Source: an uncultured Bacteroides sp. (GTDB taxonomy: Bacteria > Bacteroidota > Bacteroidia > Bacteroidales > Bacteroidaceae). From it: a stretch of 33,290 bases of DNA. Positions 1 to 8,400 of this stretch are shown here, piece after piece. Where the stretch lies: NCBI GenBank assembly GCA_948847595.1, contig CAQOGY010000027.1, positions 1 through 33,290 on the forward strand, in the 5' to 3' direction. The notes beneath the pieces are model-generated. The model ran no database searches and was not told the origin of the DNA. It saw only the letters and a list, made by a program, of their open reading frames with translations. The number at the start of each line of letters is the position of its first letter. The first letter of the stretch is position 1. The translations under genes were made by a program, and so were the position numbers.

Positions 1-45
1 TATTCACACGCGCGTTAGGAGGGCGAGGCCACGGGCGTATGCACA

Positions 46-163
46 AGGGAAAGGATGGAGGAAAAGGGGATTGAAAGATTGAAAGACTGAAAAGGAAGAA
101 GGCAGGAAGAAGGGGAAATCGTAGCAAGGGAGGAAAATACGAAAAAAAGGGTAGAGACAGGAG
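46..163. repeat. Purine-rich tract with an 8-bp tandem repeat
   Basis: The plus strand is overwhelmingly A and G across this stretch. Inside it GATTGAAA occurs twice in tandem, followed by GACTGAAA (69-92), an exact 8-bp period over three units. The asymmetry is unlike the surrounding sequence. No gene reads through it. The function is unknown. Confidence 0.6.
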
Positions 164-238
164 TCTTTTAAAGTTCTACACTCTTGGAAAAAGAAAAAAC
201 TATGCCATCCGCAACAATTCGATTAACATTCTTAGGGG

Positions 239-256
239 GACTTTTTAGTCAACCCC
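239..256. repeat. Solo end of the inverted-repeat element
   Basis: GACTTTTTAGTCAACCCC matches the terminal inverted repeat of the element at 27091-27296; it agrees with the inverted left end over about 17 bases. The core GACTTTTTAGTC is itself a small hairpin. Only the terminus is present, so this may be a relic or excision footprint. Confidence 0.5.
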
Positions 257-377
257 TACTTACGTGTCAGCCAGGCTTTCTATGAAAATAAAAAACTATA
301 ATTTGCTGTCATCTGTCACGGTGTCGGGTGTAATTGCTTGAATATGAATAATTAATGAGGTGAGAGCTGTAGGTGAT

Positions 378-412
378 GGCAGTGTGACGGCAAATTTTGC
401 TGTCACACTGCC
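378..412 (+). terminator. Strong hairpin, possible plus-strand terminator
   Basis: A 15-bp stem (378-392 with 398-412, one non-Watson-Crick pair) has a 5-nt loop and is followed by TTGTTTT on the plus strand. This fits a rho-independent terminator, but no plus-strand gene precedes it inside the window. A partial echo of its right arm, TTTGCTGTCATCTGTCAC, occurs near 302-320, so it could be part of a dispersed repeat instead. Confidence 0.45.
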
Positions 413-456
413 TTGTTTTCAATGGTTACTTATGGGCTGTTGGTTGGGCTATACAG

Positions 457-588
457 AGCTTTTTAGTTTCTCCCGCTTGAAACTTTTGTTTCTCATGCTT
501 GGAACTAAAGTTTCATCGGCTTGAAACTTTAGTTCCAAAGCCGTGAAACCAAAGTTTCGGACGCTTGAAAACAGTGGTTCCAGCCGAT
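457..588. repeat. 22-bp-period array A, core GAAACTTTAGTTTC
   Basis: Six degenerate units recur with starts at 457, 479, 501, 523, 545 and 567, all spaced 22 bp (the last unit fits slightly better at 568). Each has a 14-bp near-palindrome such as GAAACTTTTGTTTC, GGAACTAAAGTTTC, GAAACTTTAGTTCC or GAAACCAAAGTTTC, then an 8-bp linker usually ending in GCTT. The palindromic core is conserved and the linkers vary. The array lies between genes, and I do not recognise a named repeat family. Confidence 0.85.
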
Positions 589-696
589 GGAATGAATGAA
601 ACAAGGCAGGAAACTGATCCCTTACTTATATGATTCAATTAACTTGACCGCACCAACTGTTCGATTAACCTGCTCTTCCAAGAAACAATAAATCAC

Positions 697-806
697 TTAT
701 CACTCAAAAACAGCGGAGTTATCAACTATTAAAGGATGATTTATCAATTATTAATGTCTGAAATATCAATCGTTAAGAATTGACACCTCAGACATTAATA
801 CACTGT
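697..806. repeat. 22-bp-period array B, core TTATCAATTATTAA
   Basis: Five units start at 697, 719, 741, 763 and 785, each exactly 22 bp apart. Cores are TTATCACTCAAAAA, TTATCAACTATTAA, TTATCAATTATTAA, ATATCAATCGTTAA and ACCTCAGACATTAA; the rest of each unit is not conserved. The middle cores fit an imperfect palindrome, TTAnnAATTnnTAA. The sequence differs from array A, 109 bp away, but the period is the same. Confidence 0.75.
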
Positions 807-868
807 AAATCAAATGACAACATCAAACAAATGACAGATAATGATACATGGAAGAGTGAGAGCAAACA

Positions 869-910
869 CTTGCTCTCATACCTGCTACCACACTTGCTGC
901 CATACCTGAA
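869..910. repeat. 12-bp tandem repeat
   Basis: About three and a half units of 12 bp follow the pattern CYTGCTNYCAYA (870-881, 882-893, 894-905, then a partial unit). A 9-bp perfect hairpin with stem TGAGAGCAA (857-865 with 870-878) overlaps the start. On the minus strand the repeat would read as a short repeated peptide in an otherwise unconvincing frame. Confidence 0.55.
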
Positions 911-996
911 ACTAAGATGAATAAAGGCATACAGACAATCTGTTAGGGCATGAGAGCAAAAGTCGCGTTGAATTACTGTGGAGAAAGCATAAAGCA

Positions 997-1062
997 AAAT
1001 GTCTGTTCATTTCAAATAGAACCTTTGTTTATCTCAAATATAAGTTCCGCTTTAAGATAAAC
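997..1062. repeat. 22-bp-period array E (short), core around TTTCAAAT
   Basis: Three units start at 997, 1019 and 1041. The first two share TTNATNTCAAAT in the same place; the third (AAGATAAA) is more diverged. A 12-bp perfect inverted repeat, CTTTGTTTATCT with AGATAAACAAAG (1023-1034 and 1055-1066), sits across units two and three. The 22-bp spacing matches arrays A and B, but the copy number is low. Confidence 0.5.
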
Positions 1063-1441
1063 AAAGAGTCAATGTGCACAAATATATAATAACAAGATAT
1101 CGAAAAAAAGTCTCAAACACCCAACACTTTTATTATCCTTTCAACTAGTAATAGCAAGCTTAAATACCATACATATTCATACACAATCACAGATATATTA
1201 CCACCAAATAAAAATAAAAAAACAGGCTTATTGTCAAAGTTTTAAGCTTAAAAACAGGAACTATCACTAAAACAATAAACATCAACAACAAATCACAACT
1301 CCCCAAGTTCAAGTTCATCATAAGGGCGATAGAATTTCTAGTAAATCTTCACTACTTTTCAGATCATTTTATCACACACACTTACTTCCTCTTACCAAAG
1401 ACATACACAATAGCCGATCAATAGAAAGATGATAAGACACG

Positions 1442-1465
1442 AGAAGCAATTTCGGGATTACTTCT
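1442..1465. terminator. Hairpin just past the 1471-2196 gene
   Basis: AGAAGCAAT (1442-1450) pairs with ATTACTTCT (1457-1465) around a 6-nt loop. It lies six bases beyond the stop codon of the minus-strand gene, where a terminator would be expected. The U-rich run is on the plus-strand side, so as a minus-strand terminator it lacks a U tract. Confidence 0.35.
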
Positions 1466-1470
1466 TTTCT

Positions 1471-2196
1471 TTATTTTATAATCGTTTCCACGCACCCGTT
1501 TTTGAAAAAAAGATAGAAAGAGCTGGAATACATCCATTGCACTTCACCATTTGATTCTGAGATTGTTTGTGGTTTGCCAAAAGCCAGCAGGCATTCATCT
1601 TCTGTCATCCCCTTTACCGGTTTGCCGATATTTATTTCATTCCAATGGGTGATAGGAGAAAGCTGGTTTGTGCTGACAAAATCAAACAGTTTGTTCAGCA
1701 TCTGCGATTCTATTTGCACAAAGTCATCCATGGTTTCCTGGTGAGAAGGCTTCTTCTCAGGTTGTAGTTTTTCCATCGGAGTGACTTTCTTCATTATAAC
1801 CACCGATGATTCTATCTGAATATTGGAAAGATAATAGACCAGCTTCCCATCTTTTACCTGAAATTGGGCCGTACAATAGTACGTATTCTTTTGTTTGGCA
1901 TCCGCCTGGGAAGTAAGCACCAGGTTACAACTAAAACTCTTGGCAGGAATGCTTACTTCTGTTATTCCGTCACGCTGTGCAGAGCAAACGTTTTTAATAG
2001 TCCACAACAGAGCATTAGCATAAATATTTTCATCGTTCATCGGACTGAAAGGAATGAATCCGTTGACTACATATTTGCTGCCGTCCGCACTGAGCGGATA
2101 AGTATTCTTTTGTTCAGTAAAAGTTTGTGCAATCAAAGAGGGCAGTACTCCACCCAATAAAAATACAATTACCCAAAGTCTCAGTCTTGTTATCAT
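1471..2196 (-). CDS. Secreted hypothetical protein with a BamE/SmpA-like C-terminal segment
   Basis: This 241-residue protein has an N-terminal signal peptide (about 1-23, hydrophobic VIVFLLGGVLPSLIAQ). The middle (about 30-140) alternates short strands and resembles the DUF4468-type periplasmic domain common in Bacteroides, which is a pattern impression only. The last 55 residues (GKPVKGMTEDECLLAFGKP, then a W-x-Y and an F-x-x-G-C-V turn) look like the small alpha-beta fold of BamE/SmpA proteins, where a glycine turn is followed by 'lGkP' and an aromatic strand. The function is unknown; periplasmic or envelope-associated is likely. It is the last gene of a probable three-gene minus-strand unit, 96 bp after the outer-membrane barrel gene. 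Confidence 0.7.
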   Translation of the reverse strand: MITRLRLWVIVFLLGGVLPSLIAQTFTEQKNTYPLSADGSKYVVNGFIPFSPMNDENIYANALLWTIKNVCSAQRDGITEVSIPAKSFSCNLVLTSQADAKQKNTYYCTAQFQVKDGKLVYYLSNIQIESSVVIMKKVTPMEKLQPEKKPSHQETMDDFVQIESQMLNKLFDFVSTNQLSPITHWNEINIGKPVKGMTEDECLLAFGKPQTISESNGEVQWMYSSSFYLFFKNGCVETIIK

Positions 2197-2292
2197 ACGC
2201 CGCTATGTTTAAGAAAACAGCATTCACGTCTTTTCCATCAAAAGAAAAGAGCGCAAATGCTGAAATTTATATGATTAAAATATGTGTCTCAA

Positions 2293-2925
2293 TTAGAAAG
2301 CAATCCCCAGACGGATCATAAAGTTACTAGTCTTGATTCCATCGAGATCGGAAAATACGTCAATGAATCCACGCTGATAAGTGAAATCCAGATTGAAACG
2401 GTCATACCACAGTCCTACGCCAATATTCATACCGGCATCGAAATGATTGTAATCCACTTCCAGATAATCTGCAAAATCTCCCCAGCTGATGCTTTCACCA
2501 CTTTCTTTCATTTTGCTGGTATAGTCATAACTGGCAAAAACACCCAGATGCGGATCGATGCTAAGATTGTCCGCTACTCCAATTTTCCATCCGAAAGTGA
2601 ACGGTGAATATTGAATATTGTGTGCGATACATTTCATTTCATCGGCTTTAAACCCACGGGAACCGAGGCCGAATTCCATTCCCCAATATGCTCCGGCACC
2701 GCCCATAGGCTTTTGATAGCCGAATGTAGCATTGTAGCCAATGTTTGAATCCGCTTCAACTCCGTCACCGTTGAGGTTCATGATGTTCAGGCCTGCACGC
2801 AGGAACCATTGTGTGTTACTCGCTTGCTTTTGAGTCTTGACGATTGCACTTCTGGATGATACAATCTGTGCCTGTGTTCCTACGCACAACAAAAGCGCAG
2901 CAACAATTGATAATACTTTTTTCAT
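2293..2925 (-). CDS. Small outer-membrane beta-barrel protein
   Basis: This 210-residue protein has a clear signal peptide (MKKVLSIVAALLLCVGTQAQ). It then shows alternating aromatic and polar strands separated by G/N/D turns, and ends SNFMIRLGIAF with a terminal phenylalanine, the usual signal of a barrel folded by the BAM complex. About eight strands are plausible from the length, as in OmpX or PorT-like barrels of Bacteroidetes. No catalytic motif is visible. It starts 22 bp downstream of the 161-residue secreted protein, so the two are almost surely cotranscribed. Its cargo or ligand cannot be told from sequence. Confidence 0.8.
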   Translation of the reverse strand: MKKVLSIVAALLLCVGTQAQIVSSRSAIVKTQKQASNTQWFLRAGLNIMNLNGDGVEADSNIGYNATFGYQKPMGGAGAYWGMEFGLGSRGFKADEMKCIAHNIQYSPFTFGWKIGVADNLSIDPHLGVFASYDYTSKMKESGESISWGDFADYLEVDYNHFDAGMNIGVGLWYDRFNLDFTYQRGFIDVFSDLDGIKTSNFMIRLGIAF

Positions 2926-2947
2926 TATTGTCTATGTTTTTTGGTTA

Positions 2948-3433
2948 TTAATTCTTGTTCTTTATGACAGGTGCTATTTTGGTTCTATCATCGGCACCCG
3001 AAAGTTTCTGGATACGTATCCATTCGTAATCTTCTGTCGTGGCAGTATGCCAGTTGGTGAACACGCCCGGATAACCTACGACCGTAACCGTATATCCTCC
3101 CGACTTTTCATCATCCTCTATCTTAAAAGTGGCTCCCATGATTACATCACAATCGTTCTTGATAGTGGACAAATAAGTTCCCCATGCACGGATGTTATCA
3201 AGCTCACCCTTCATGGCAACTTCCACCTCTTCTCTGCTCAGTGTCCATACATCCTTTATTCGTCCTTTCTCTTCAAGAATTTTCACCTCTACAACTGTAG
3301 GCTTTACACAAACTTCGGTTACTGCATCTCCGGCACGTGCCTGCGCATCACGAAACTTAAAGACAGTCTTTTGCGCATACGTCCCAATGACACAACCGAA
3401 AACCAGCATCATAATTAGAATCAGCTTTTTCAT
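2948..3433 (-). CDS. Secreted hypothetical protein, first gene of the envelope trio
   Basis: I start this gene at the ATG at 3433, giving 161 residues, because the protein then begins with a normal signal peptide (MKKLILIMMLVFGCVIGTYA) preceded by AAAGAA; an upstream in-frame start would add 11 residues before it. The mature part is strand-rich. Its second half (DCDVIMGATFKIEDD, then YTVTVVGYPGVFTNW) resembles a domain often seen in secreted Bacteroides proteins, where 'D-x-(I/L)-x-x' is followed by a 'V-x-G-Y-P' strand. I cannot name the family. A TACCTTTG -7-like box lies about 30 bp upstream, supporting transcription from here through the barrel gene and the 241-residue protein. Confidence 0.7.
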   Translation of the reverse strand: MKKLILIMMLVFGCVIGTYAQKTVFKFRDAQARAGDAVTEVCVKPTVVEVKILEEKGRIKDVWTLSREEVEVAMKGELDNIRAWGTYLSTIKNDCDVIMGATFKIEDDEKSGGYTVTVVGYPGVFTNWHTATTEDYEWIRIQKLSGADDRTKIAPVIKNKN

Positions 3434-3463
3434 ATTCTTTTGTGATTTTATGTTAATATGCCG

Positions 3464-3471
3464 CAAAGGTA
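3464..3471 (-). promoter_or_regulatory. Bacteroides-type -7 box upstream of the envelope trio
   Basis: Read on the minus strand this is TACCTTTG, a full match to the Bacteroides -7 consensus TAnnTTTG, ending 30 bp before the ATG at 3433. No good TTTG -33 box is present at the usual distance, so only the -7 element supports it. Confidence 0.45.
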
Positions 3472-3531
3472 TGCGAAAGGAGTATACCAGCAGGAGAAAT
3501 CATAGTTCCGGATAGGATACAGAAATGTATC

Positions 3532-3762
3532 TTATTTGGATACACATGAAGAAGTACCGATACGGATGTTATCGGATAAATCGCGGAAGAAATCATGATC
3601 GAGTATGCACGAAATGCGCCAAAGAAGATGGATGTCGATATTTTCCTTCTTGAATATCTTGTATATATTGGGACGTGTACAGCATAACTGTCCGGCGAAC
3701 CAGGTAACTGTGCGTCCCTGTTCGTGAAGCGTACGTTCGATAAGCTGTCCCGCATGAATCAT
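3532..3762 (-). CDS. Small XRE-like helix-turn-helix protein
   Basis: This 76-residue protein has a compact helix-turn-helix: the stretch GRTVTWFAGQLCCTRPNIYKIF (about residues 17-38) matches the Bacteroidales pattern in which a 'VTWFARQL' helix is followed by 'C-x-R-x-N-(I/V)-Y-K-I-F' as recognition helix, then LLWRIS and a final helix before 'DHDFF'. DNA binding is therefore likely. I choose the ATG at 3762; the longer frame uses a GTG at 3798 and adds a poorly conserved-looking tail. It is followed by about 100 bp before the envelope trio and could regulate it, but nothing in the sequence shows this. Targets are unknown. Confidence 0.7.
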   Translation of the reverse strand: MIHAGQLIERTLHEQGRTVTWFAGQLCCTRPNIYKIFKKENIDIHLLWRISCILDHDFFRDLSDNIRIGTSSCVSK

Positions 3763-4238
3763 GCCCAATCTTCCTATGAGTGTCCCCCTGACTCCCACCG
3801 GGTAAACGGATAAATGTAAGATGAAAGGAATATATAAAAAAGCGTGGGAATCTTACCTTCGTCCGTTCCATGTTCAAGGCCTTCGCAATGCCCACCACCG
3901 AGAACGAACAACGCAGAAAGCCCACGCCGATATGTACAACACCCGTAACCTCCCTTTGTTTTCTCAAAAAGAGGCACGGATGTATATAAATACACATCAG
4001 GAGGACGTCTTAGTTGCTATTCGTCATTCCGGTGGTCAAAGTTTGCGAAGTTCTGAAACACGAAAGACAAACGCTTGTAAACGTCTTCTCTATATACACG
4101 GCTCCCCCACCACCCGGAGGCTTTCTGCGGAAGAGTCCGTTGCAAATGTATAAAAAAATAAGTTTGGTGCGCCAATTATGATTAATAATCTTTTAATCAC
4201 TCTCAGCAAATGACAGTCCAATTATCCCAATAGAGCCA
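3763..4238. other. Intergenic, about 475 bp, no gene seen
   Basis: Several frames stay open here on both strands, including a 110-codon plus-strand frame at 3821-4153, but none has a recognisable domain, signal peptide or start context. It must hold the promoter of the XRE-like gene and the terminator of the aldo/keto reductase gene, neither of which I can place convincingly. Confidence 0.5.
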
Positions 4239-5246
4239 TCAGACTTTACACAAAATTCGTTCTATCCCGTTTAATTCTTCAGCAGTAAATTCCAACTGGT
4301 TTAAAGCCTGCAAATTGTCTGCCAGCTGATTCACTGAGCTCGCTCCTACTATGACCGATGTCATCCGTTCGTCTCTCAGCACCCATGCCAAAGCCATTTC
4401 TGCCAGCGTCTGTCCACGGTGACGGGCGATTTCATTCAATTGTCGGGCAGCCTCCACCTTTTCAGGCGTCACTTGCGAACGTTGCAGAAAAGTGGAAGGA
4501 CGTGCCGCGCGTGAGCCTTCGGGGATGCCATTCAGATATTTATCCGTCAGTAATCCTTGCGCCAAAGGGGAAAAGGCGATAAAGCCGGAACCGTATTCGG
4601 CAGCCAAAGGAAGGCTTTCAGCCTCAACTGCACGGTCGAACATACTATAACGATACTGGCTGATAAGACAAGGAACGCCTGCTTTTGCCATCATTTCATA
4701 AGCAATCCGCGCTTGCAGAGGAGGATATTTTGAGATTCCGATATACAGAGCTTTTCCTTGCTTTACAATATCAATCAACGTTTGAATGGTTTCTTCTACC
4801 GGAGTGACTCCGTCATAGCGATGACTATAGAAGATATCAAAATACTCCAGCCCTGTCCGGCGCAGACTCTGATCGATGCTTGCCATCAGGTTTTTGCGGG
4901 AACTGTTACCGCCATAAGGTCCTACCCACATATCATGTCCGGCTTTGGAGGAGATTATCATCTCATCCCGGTATCCCTGGAAGTTTTCTTTGAGAATCCG
5001 TCCGAAATTAGTTTCGGCACTTCCCGGCACAGGGCCATAGTTATTAGCAAGATCGAAATGGGTGATGCCATGGTCGAAGGCATATTTAATCATGTCGGTC
5101 GCTACACTAAAGTTATCTACGCTACCGAAGTTATGCCACAATCCTAAAGAGATGAGAGGCAGTTGCAAGCCACTCTTGCCACAGTATTTATATTGCATGC
5201 GATCGTAGCGATCAGTAGCCGGCTGATTATTCAATGGGTAATCCAT
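4239..5246 (-). CDS. Aldo/keto reductase, L-glyceraldehyde 3-phosphate reductase type
   Basis: This 335-residue NADPH-dependent aldo/keto reductase has a TIM-barrel fold. The family's catalytic tetrad is visible as D65 (HFDLANNY), Y70, K101 (SSKAGHD) and H142 (YSHRYD), counting from the ATG at 5246. The segments WHNFGSVDNF, GPVPGSAETNFG and MWVGPYGGNSSRKNL are typical of the YghZ/Gpr branch (AKR14), which reduces L-glyceraldehyde 3-phosphate and some other aldehydes and relates to Kv-beta-like proteins. The C-terminal VIVGASSVNQLADNL forms the cofactor-phosphate site. I use ATG 5246; a TTG three codons earlier is less likely. It stands alone, 213 bp from the GH2 gene upstream. The in vivo substrate is not certain. 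Confidence 0.9.
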   Translation of the reverse strand: MDYPLNNQPATDRYDRMQYKYCGKSGLQLPLISLGLWHNFGSVDNFSVATDMIKYAFDHGITHFDLANNYGPVPGSAETNFGRILKENFQGYRDEMIISSKAGHDMWVGPYGGNSSRKNLMASIDQSLRRTGLEYFDIFYSHRYDGVTPVEETIQTLIDIVKQGKALYIGISKYPPLQARIAYEMMAKAGVPCLISQYRYSMFDRAVEAESLPLAAEYGSGFIAFSPLAQGLLTDKYLNGIPEGSRAARPSTFLQRSQVTPEKVEAARQLNEIARHRGQTLAEMALAWVLRDERMTSVIVGASSVNQLADNLQALNQLEFTAEELNGIERILCKV

Positions 5247-5459
5247 AAGGTTCAATGTTTTTTCGTTATTGCAAAGAAAGAGAAAATATTTTAATAATGT
5301 TCCATCTTATTGCTAAATTCAAAGGTTGAAATCAAGGAACAACGTCCTTCAGTCTGCCAGTAAAGAAGACACATTCTGATCAAAAAAGACAGATGATGTC
5401 ACTATACTGACAGTACGATGGACGGTCCTTGGAAAACCAATCATACAAACCCTAAAAAA

Positions 5460-8400
5460 CTATTTCAACAAGTTCTCCTTGAACTCTATTTCTACAATAC
5501 GCAATTCATGGCCGGTCTTGTCCCCATCCTTCGCTTTAAACAAATCCAGTTCATTGGCAACGGGGGCGGCAACTTCCACTATTTGTCCAAAGGCATCTCC
5601 TTCTTTGCTTGTACCTTTCAGCCGGATGGTAATTTCATTGGTCAGTACCGGTTTTACATCCAAGTGGACGTATCCCAGACTCTTATCCGTATCTCCGCTC
5701 CATATCAGTTCTTTGCCTGCATATATCTCCAGCGGATAACTGCGCATACGCCATCCGGTCAGTTTCATGCAGACTTCATCCACCCGTGCGGCACGTTCCA
5801 ACTTATAGGTAATCCATGCGGTAGCTGCCTTCCCGTCATTCCGCCATTCGCTCAGTTCATTATCATCGAAACTGTTGACTGTATTCTCATTATTGGCTCC
5901 GGCAATGGCGGAAACGATACCGACATCCACTTTTGAGACCTTGTATGAAGGAGTCTGCGGAGTCTCGCCACGAGTCAGTCTGCCTTCGAGTTCATCACCG
6001 GGGATATAGCTACTCAAGCCGTTTTTCACTTCGACAGGTGAGGAAGTAAGGCTGATTTCTGCTGATTTCAATCCGTCGGCCTTCGCTGTGATACGGACGT
6101 TTCCGGCAGTAGTGAGCGAACGGATCAAAGCACGATTGATGCCGCATTCTACCGGCAAGTCTTTTGAAAGGATATAATTATTTTCTCCTTGTGCGATACC
6201 GCCACGCCATTCGGCAGGTCCTTCCACTTCAAAGTGTATCAAGTCATTTGCCAGCGGACAACGGTTGCCGTCTTTATCCATGACTTCTACCTGAAGCAGT
6301 ACCATATCGGCACCATCCGCTTTCCATCCTTCGGGACTCTGGATGAAGCTCAATTGAATCTGTTCCGGCTTGCCGGCAGTCTGCAACTGAGTACGGCAAC
6401 ATTCTTTTCCTTTTTCGTCGTATCCTACGGCCTCCAGTCTGCCCGGTACGAAAGCGATATCTTTGAAGGTATACAGGAAATGATAATCCCGTTCACCATT
6501 GCCCAAAGACTTACCATTCAGAAATAATTCTACTTTATCGGCGCTCGATACGACATATACCGGTTTCACTACCGTATCACTATAATTCCAATGACCAACG
6601 ATATAGATGCGGGGACATTCCGTATCTACCCAGCCGTCCCACATCACCTGATGTGCAAAGAAGGGATCTTTAGGAATACGCATGGCGTCAGTTACTCCGC
6701 TACGACGATAATTTTCTACTCCGCGATAGTGCGTATTGGTATCGGAGAAGATTATCTTCACGCCACCCGAACTTACACGGTCACCCGTTCCCGGACGTTC
6801 TCGCCAGTAATCGAACCAGCGAATAATATTTTCGATGGTAAAGGAATCCTGATTACGGTTGTAGACACGGGCATCCACTTTCTTCTGTACTTTGTTGGTA
6901 ACGGTGGACTTATAAGAATTGCTGCCGTCTCCATCCTTGTGATAAGGATAGGAATAATCATCCCAGTATTTGCGCAATCCCTCGTCACGGCAATACTCCA
7001 TTGCCCACATCGGATGATGCGCACTCTTATTGATATACAGCATTTCGCCGCCATATTCCGCCTCGCGGATGTCCAGCATTTCACGGGAACCGATTGCACG
7101 GCCGCCGTGAGGATCGTACAAATCACGTATCGCTTTCATCTCAATCATGTGTTCACGACTGATGGACTCATTGCCGCATTCATAAAATAAGATACTCGGA
7201 TTATTACGGTTATAGATGATGGCGTCGCGCATCAATTCCGTACGCTGTTCCCACTGACGTCCTTCACAATCTTTTTCGGCATCTCCCGCCTGCATAGCCT
7301 GAATCAATCCTACACGGTCGCACGACTCGATATCCTGTTTCCACGGGGTGACATGCATCCAGCGCACGAGGTTCGCATTGCCCTCCACCATCAGATGATT
7401 GCTATAATCGCTCAGCCAGGCAGGTACGCTCATCCCGACTCCCGGCCATTCATTGCTTGTCCGCTGGGCAAAGCCCTTCATCTGAATGACACGGTCATTC
7501 AGCCAGATCATTCCTTTACCGAAGCGCGTTTTACGGAATCCGGTGCGGGTGGCAACTTCGTCCACTTTCCTGCCATCTACCCACAGGCTTGTCTTTACTG
7601 TATACAGATAGCCATATCCCCAGCTCCAGAAATGCAGGTTATCCACTTCGGATGCCGCTTTCAGCGTGATTGTTTCACCCGGTTTCACTACCGCCTTTGT
7701 TCCTTCGAATGTTTGGATCGATGTACCATCACGGTCTATCAGTTCTACTTGATAGGAAACCTGCTTATCACGGTTATATTCGTTTCTGATTTCAGATTCC
7801 GCATGAATAATGGCCTTGCGCGATTTCACACGGATGTCTTCGGCATAGATGTAGACTCCGGTCGTTTTGAGATTACTATATAAAGGTAAAGTCTGATACA
7901 GACGGTCGGTGACGTGCAGCCATACATTTTTGGGGATACCGCCATAATTGGCATTAAAGTTCTTATTGCTCCACTGGTATTTCGTGCCCGTCGCCCGTTC
8001 TTTATAATTCCAGTCATTGTCGATGCGGACTGCGATTACATTTTCCTGTCCGTACTTAATATAAGGAGTCAGATCAAAACCGACAGCCATGACACCATTC
8101 TCGTGCAGGCCGACATTCTGACCATTTATATAGAAATCCGCCCCTTGACGGACTCCTTCAAACTCTACAAAAACTTTCTTATTCTTGCTGTTGGCAGGCA
8201 GACGGAAATGTTTCCGATACCACATAATCGTATCGGTCAGTTCATCAATGCTCAGGCGGAAAGCCTCATCTTCATTGAAGGCATGCGGTAAAGTCACTTT
8301 CTTCCACTCCGAATCAGAAAAACGCGGCTGCTTTGCCTCGGGAACATCACCCACATAAAGCAACCAGTCTGAATTGAAATTATATTTATTACGGACATCG

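Larger units (their letters stand above)
1..1470. other. Gene-free, repeat-rich intergenic region
   Basis: No convincing coding region is visible on either strand. The stretch holds, in order, a purine-rich tract (about 46-163), a solo end of the inverted-repeat element found at 27091-27296 (239-256), a strong plus-strand hairpin (378-412), three arrays of 22-bp period (457-588, 697-806, 997-1062), a 12-bp tandem repeat (869-910) and an AT-rich tail. It lies downstream of the minus-strand gene ending at 1471. The only open frame of note, about 69 codons on the minus strand at 788-997, runs across these repeats and reads as a low-complexity tetrapeptide repeat, so I do not call it. Confidence 0.75.

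Noticed and set aside
457..588. Regularly spaced repeats that might be a CRISPR array
   Set aside because: The units are degenerate 14-bp palindromes on a 22-bp period with 8-bp linkers. CRISPR needs near-identical repeats of about 23 bp or more and unique spacers of about 30 bp, and no cas gene is present.
788..997. A 69-codon minus-strand reading frame
   Set aside because: It runs across a 12-bp tandem repeat and a hairpin and has a low-complexity product without a domain or ribosome binding site.
3821..4153. A 110-codon plus-strand reading frame in the gap before the aldo/keto reductase
   Set aside because: The product is basic and unstructured in appearance, with no signal peptide, motif or start context; it also overlaps the upstream region of the XRE-like gene.
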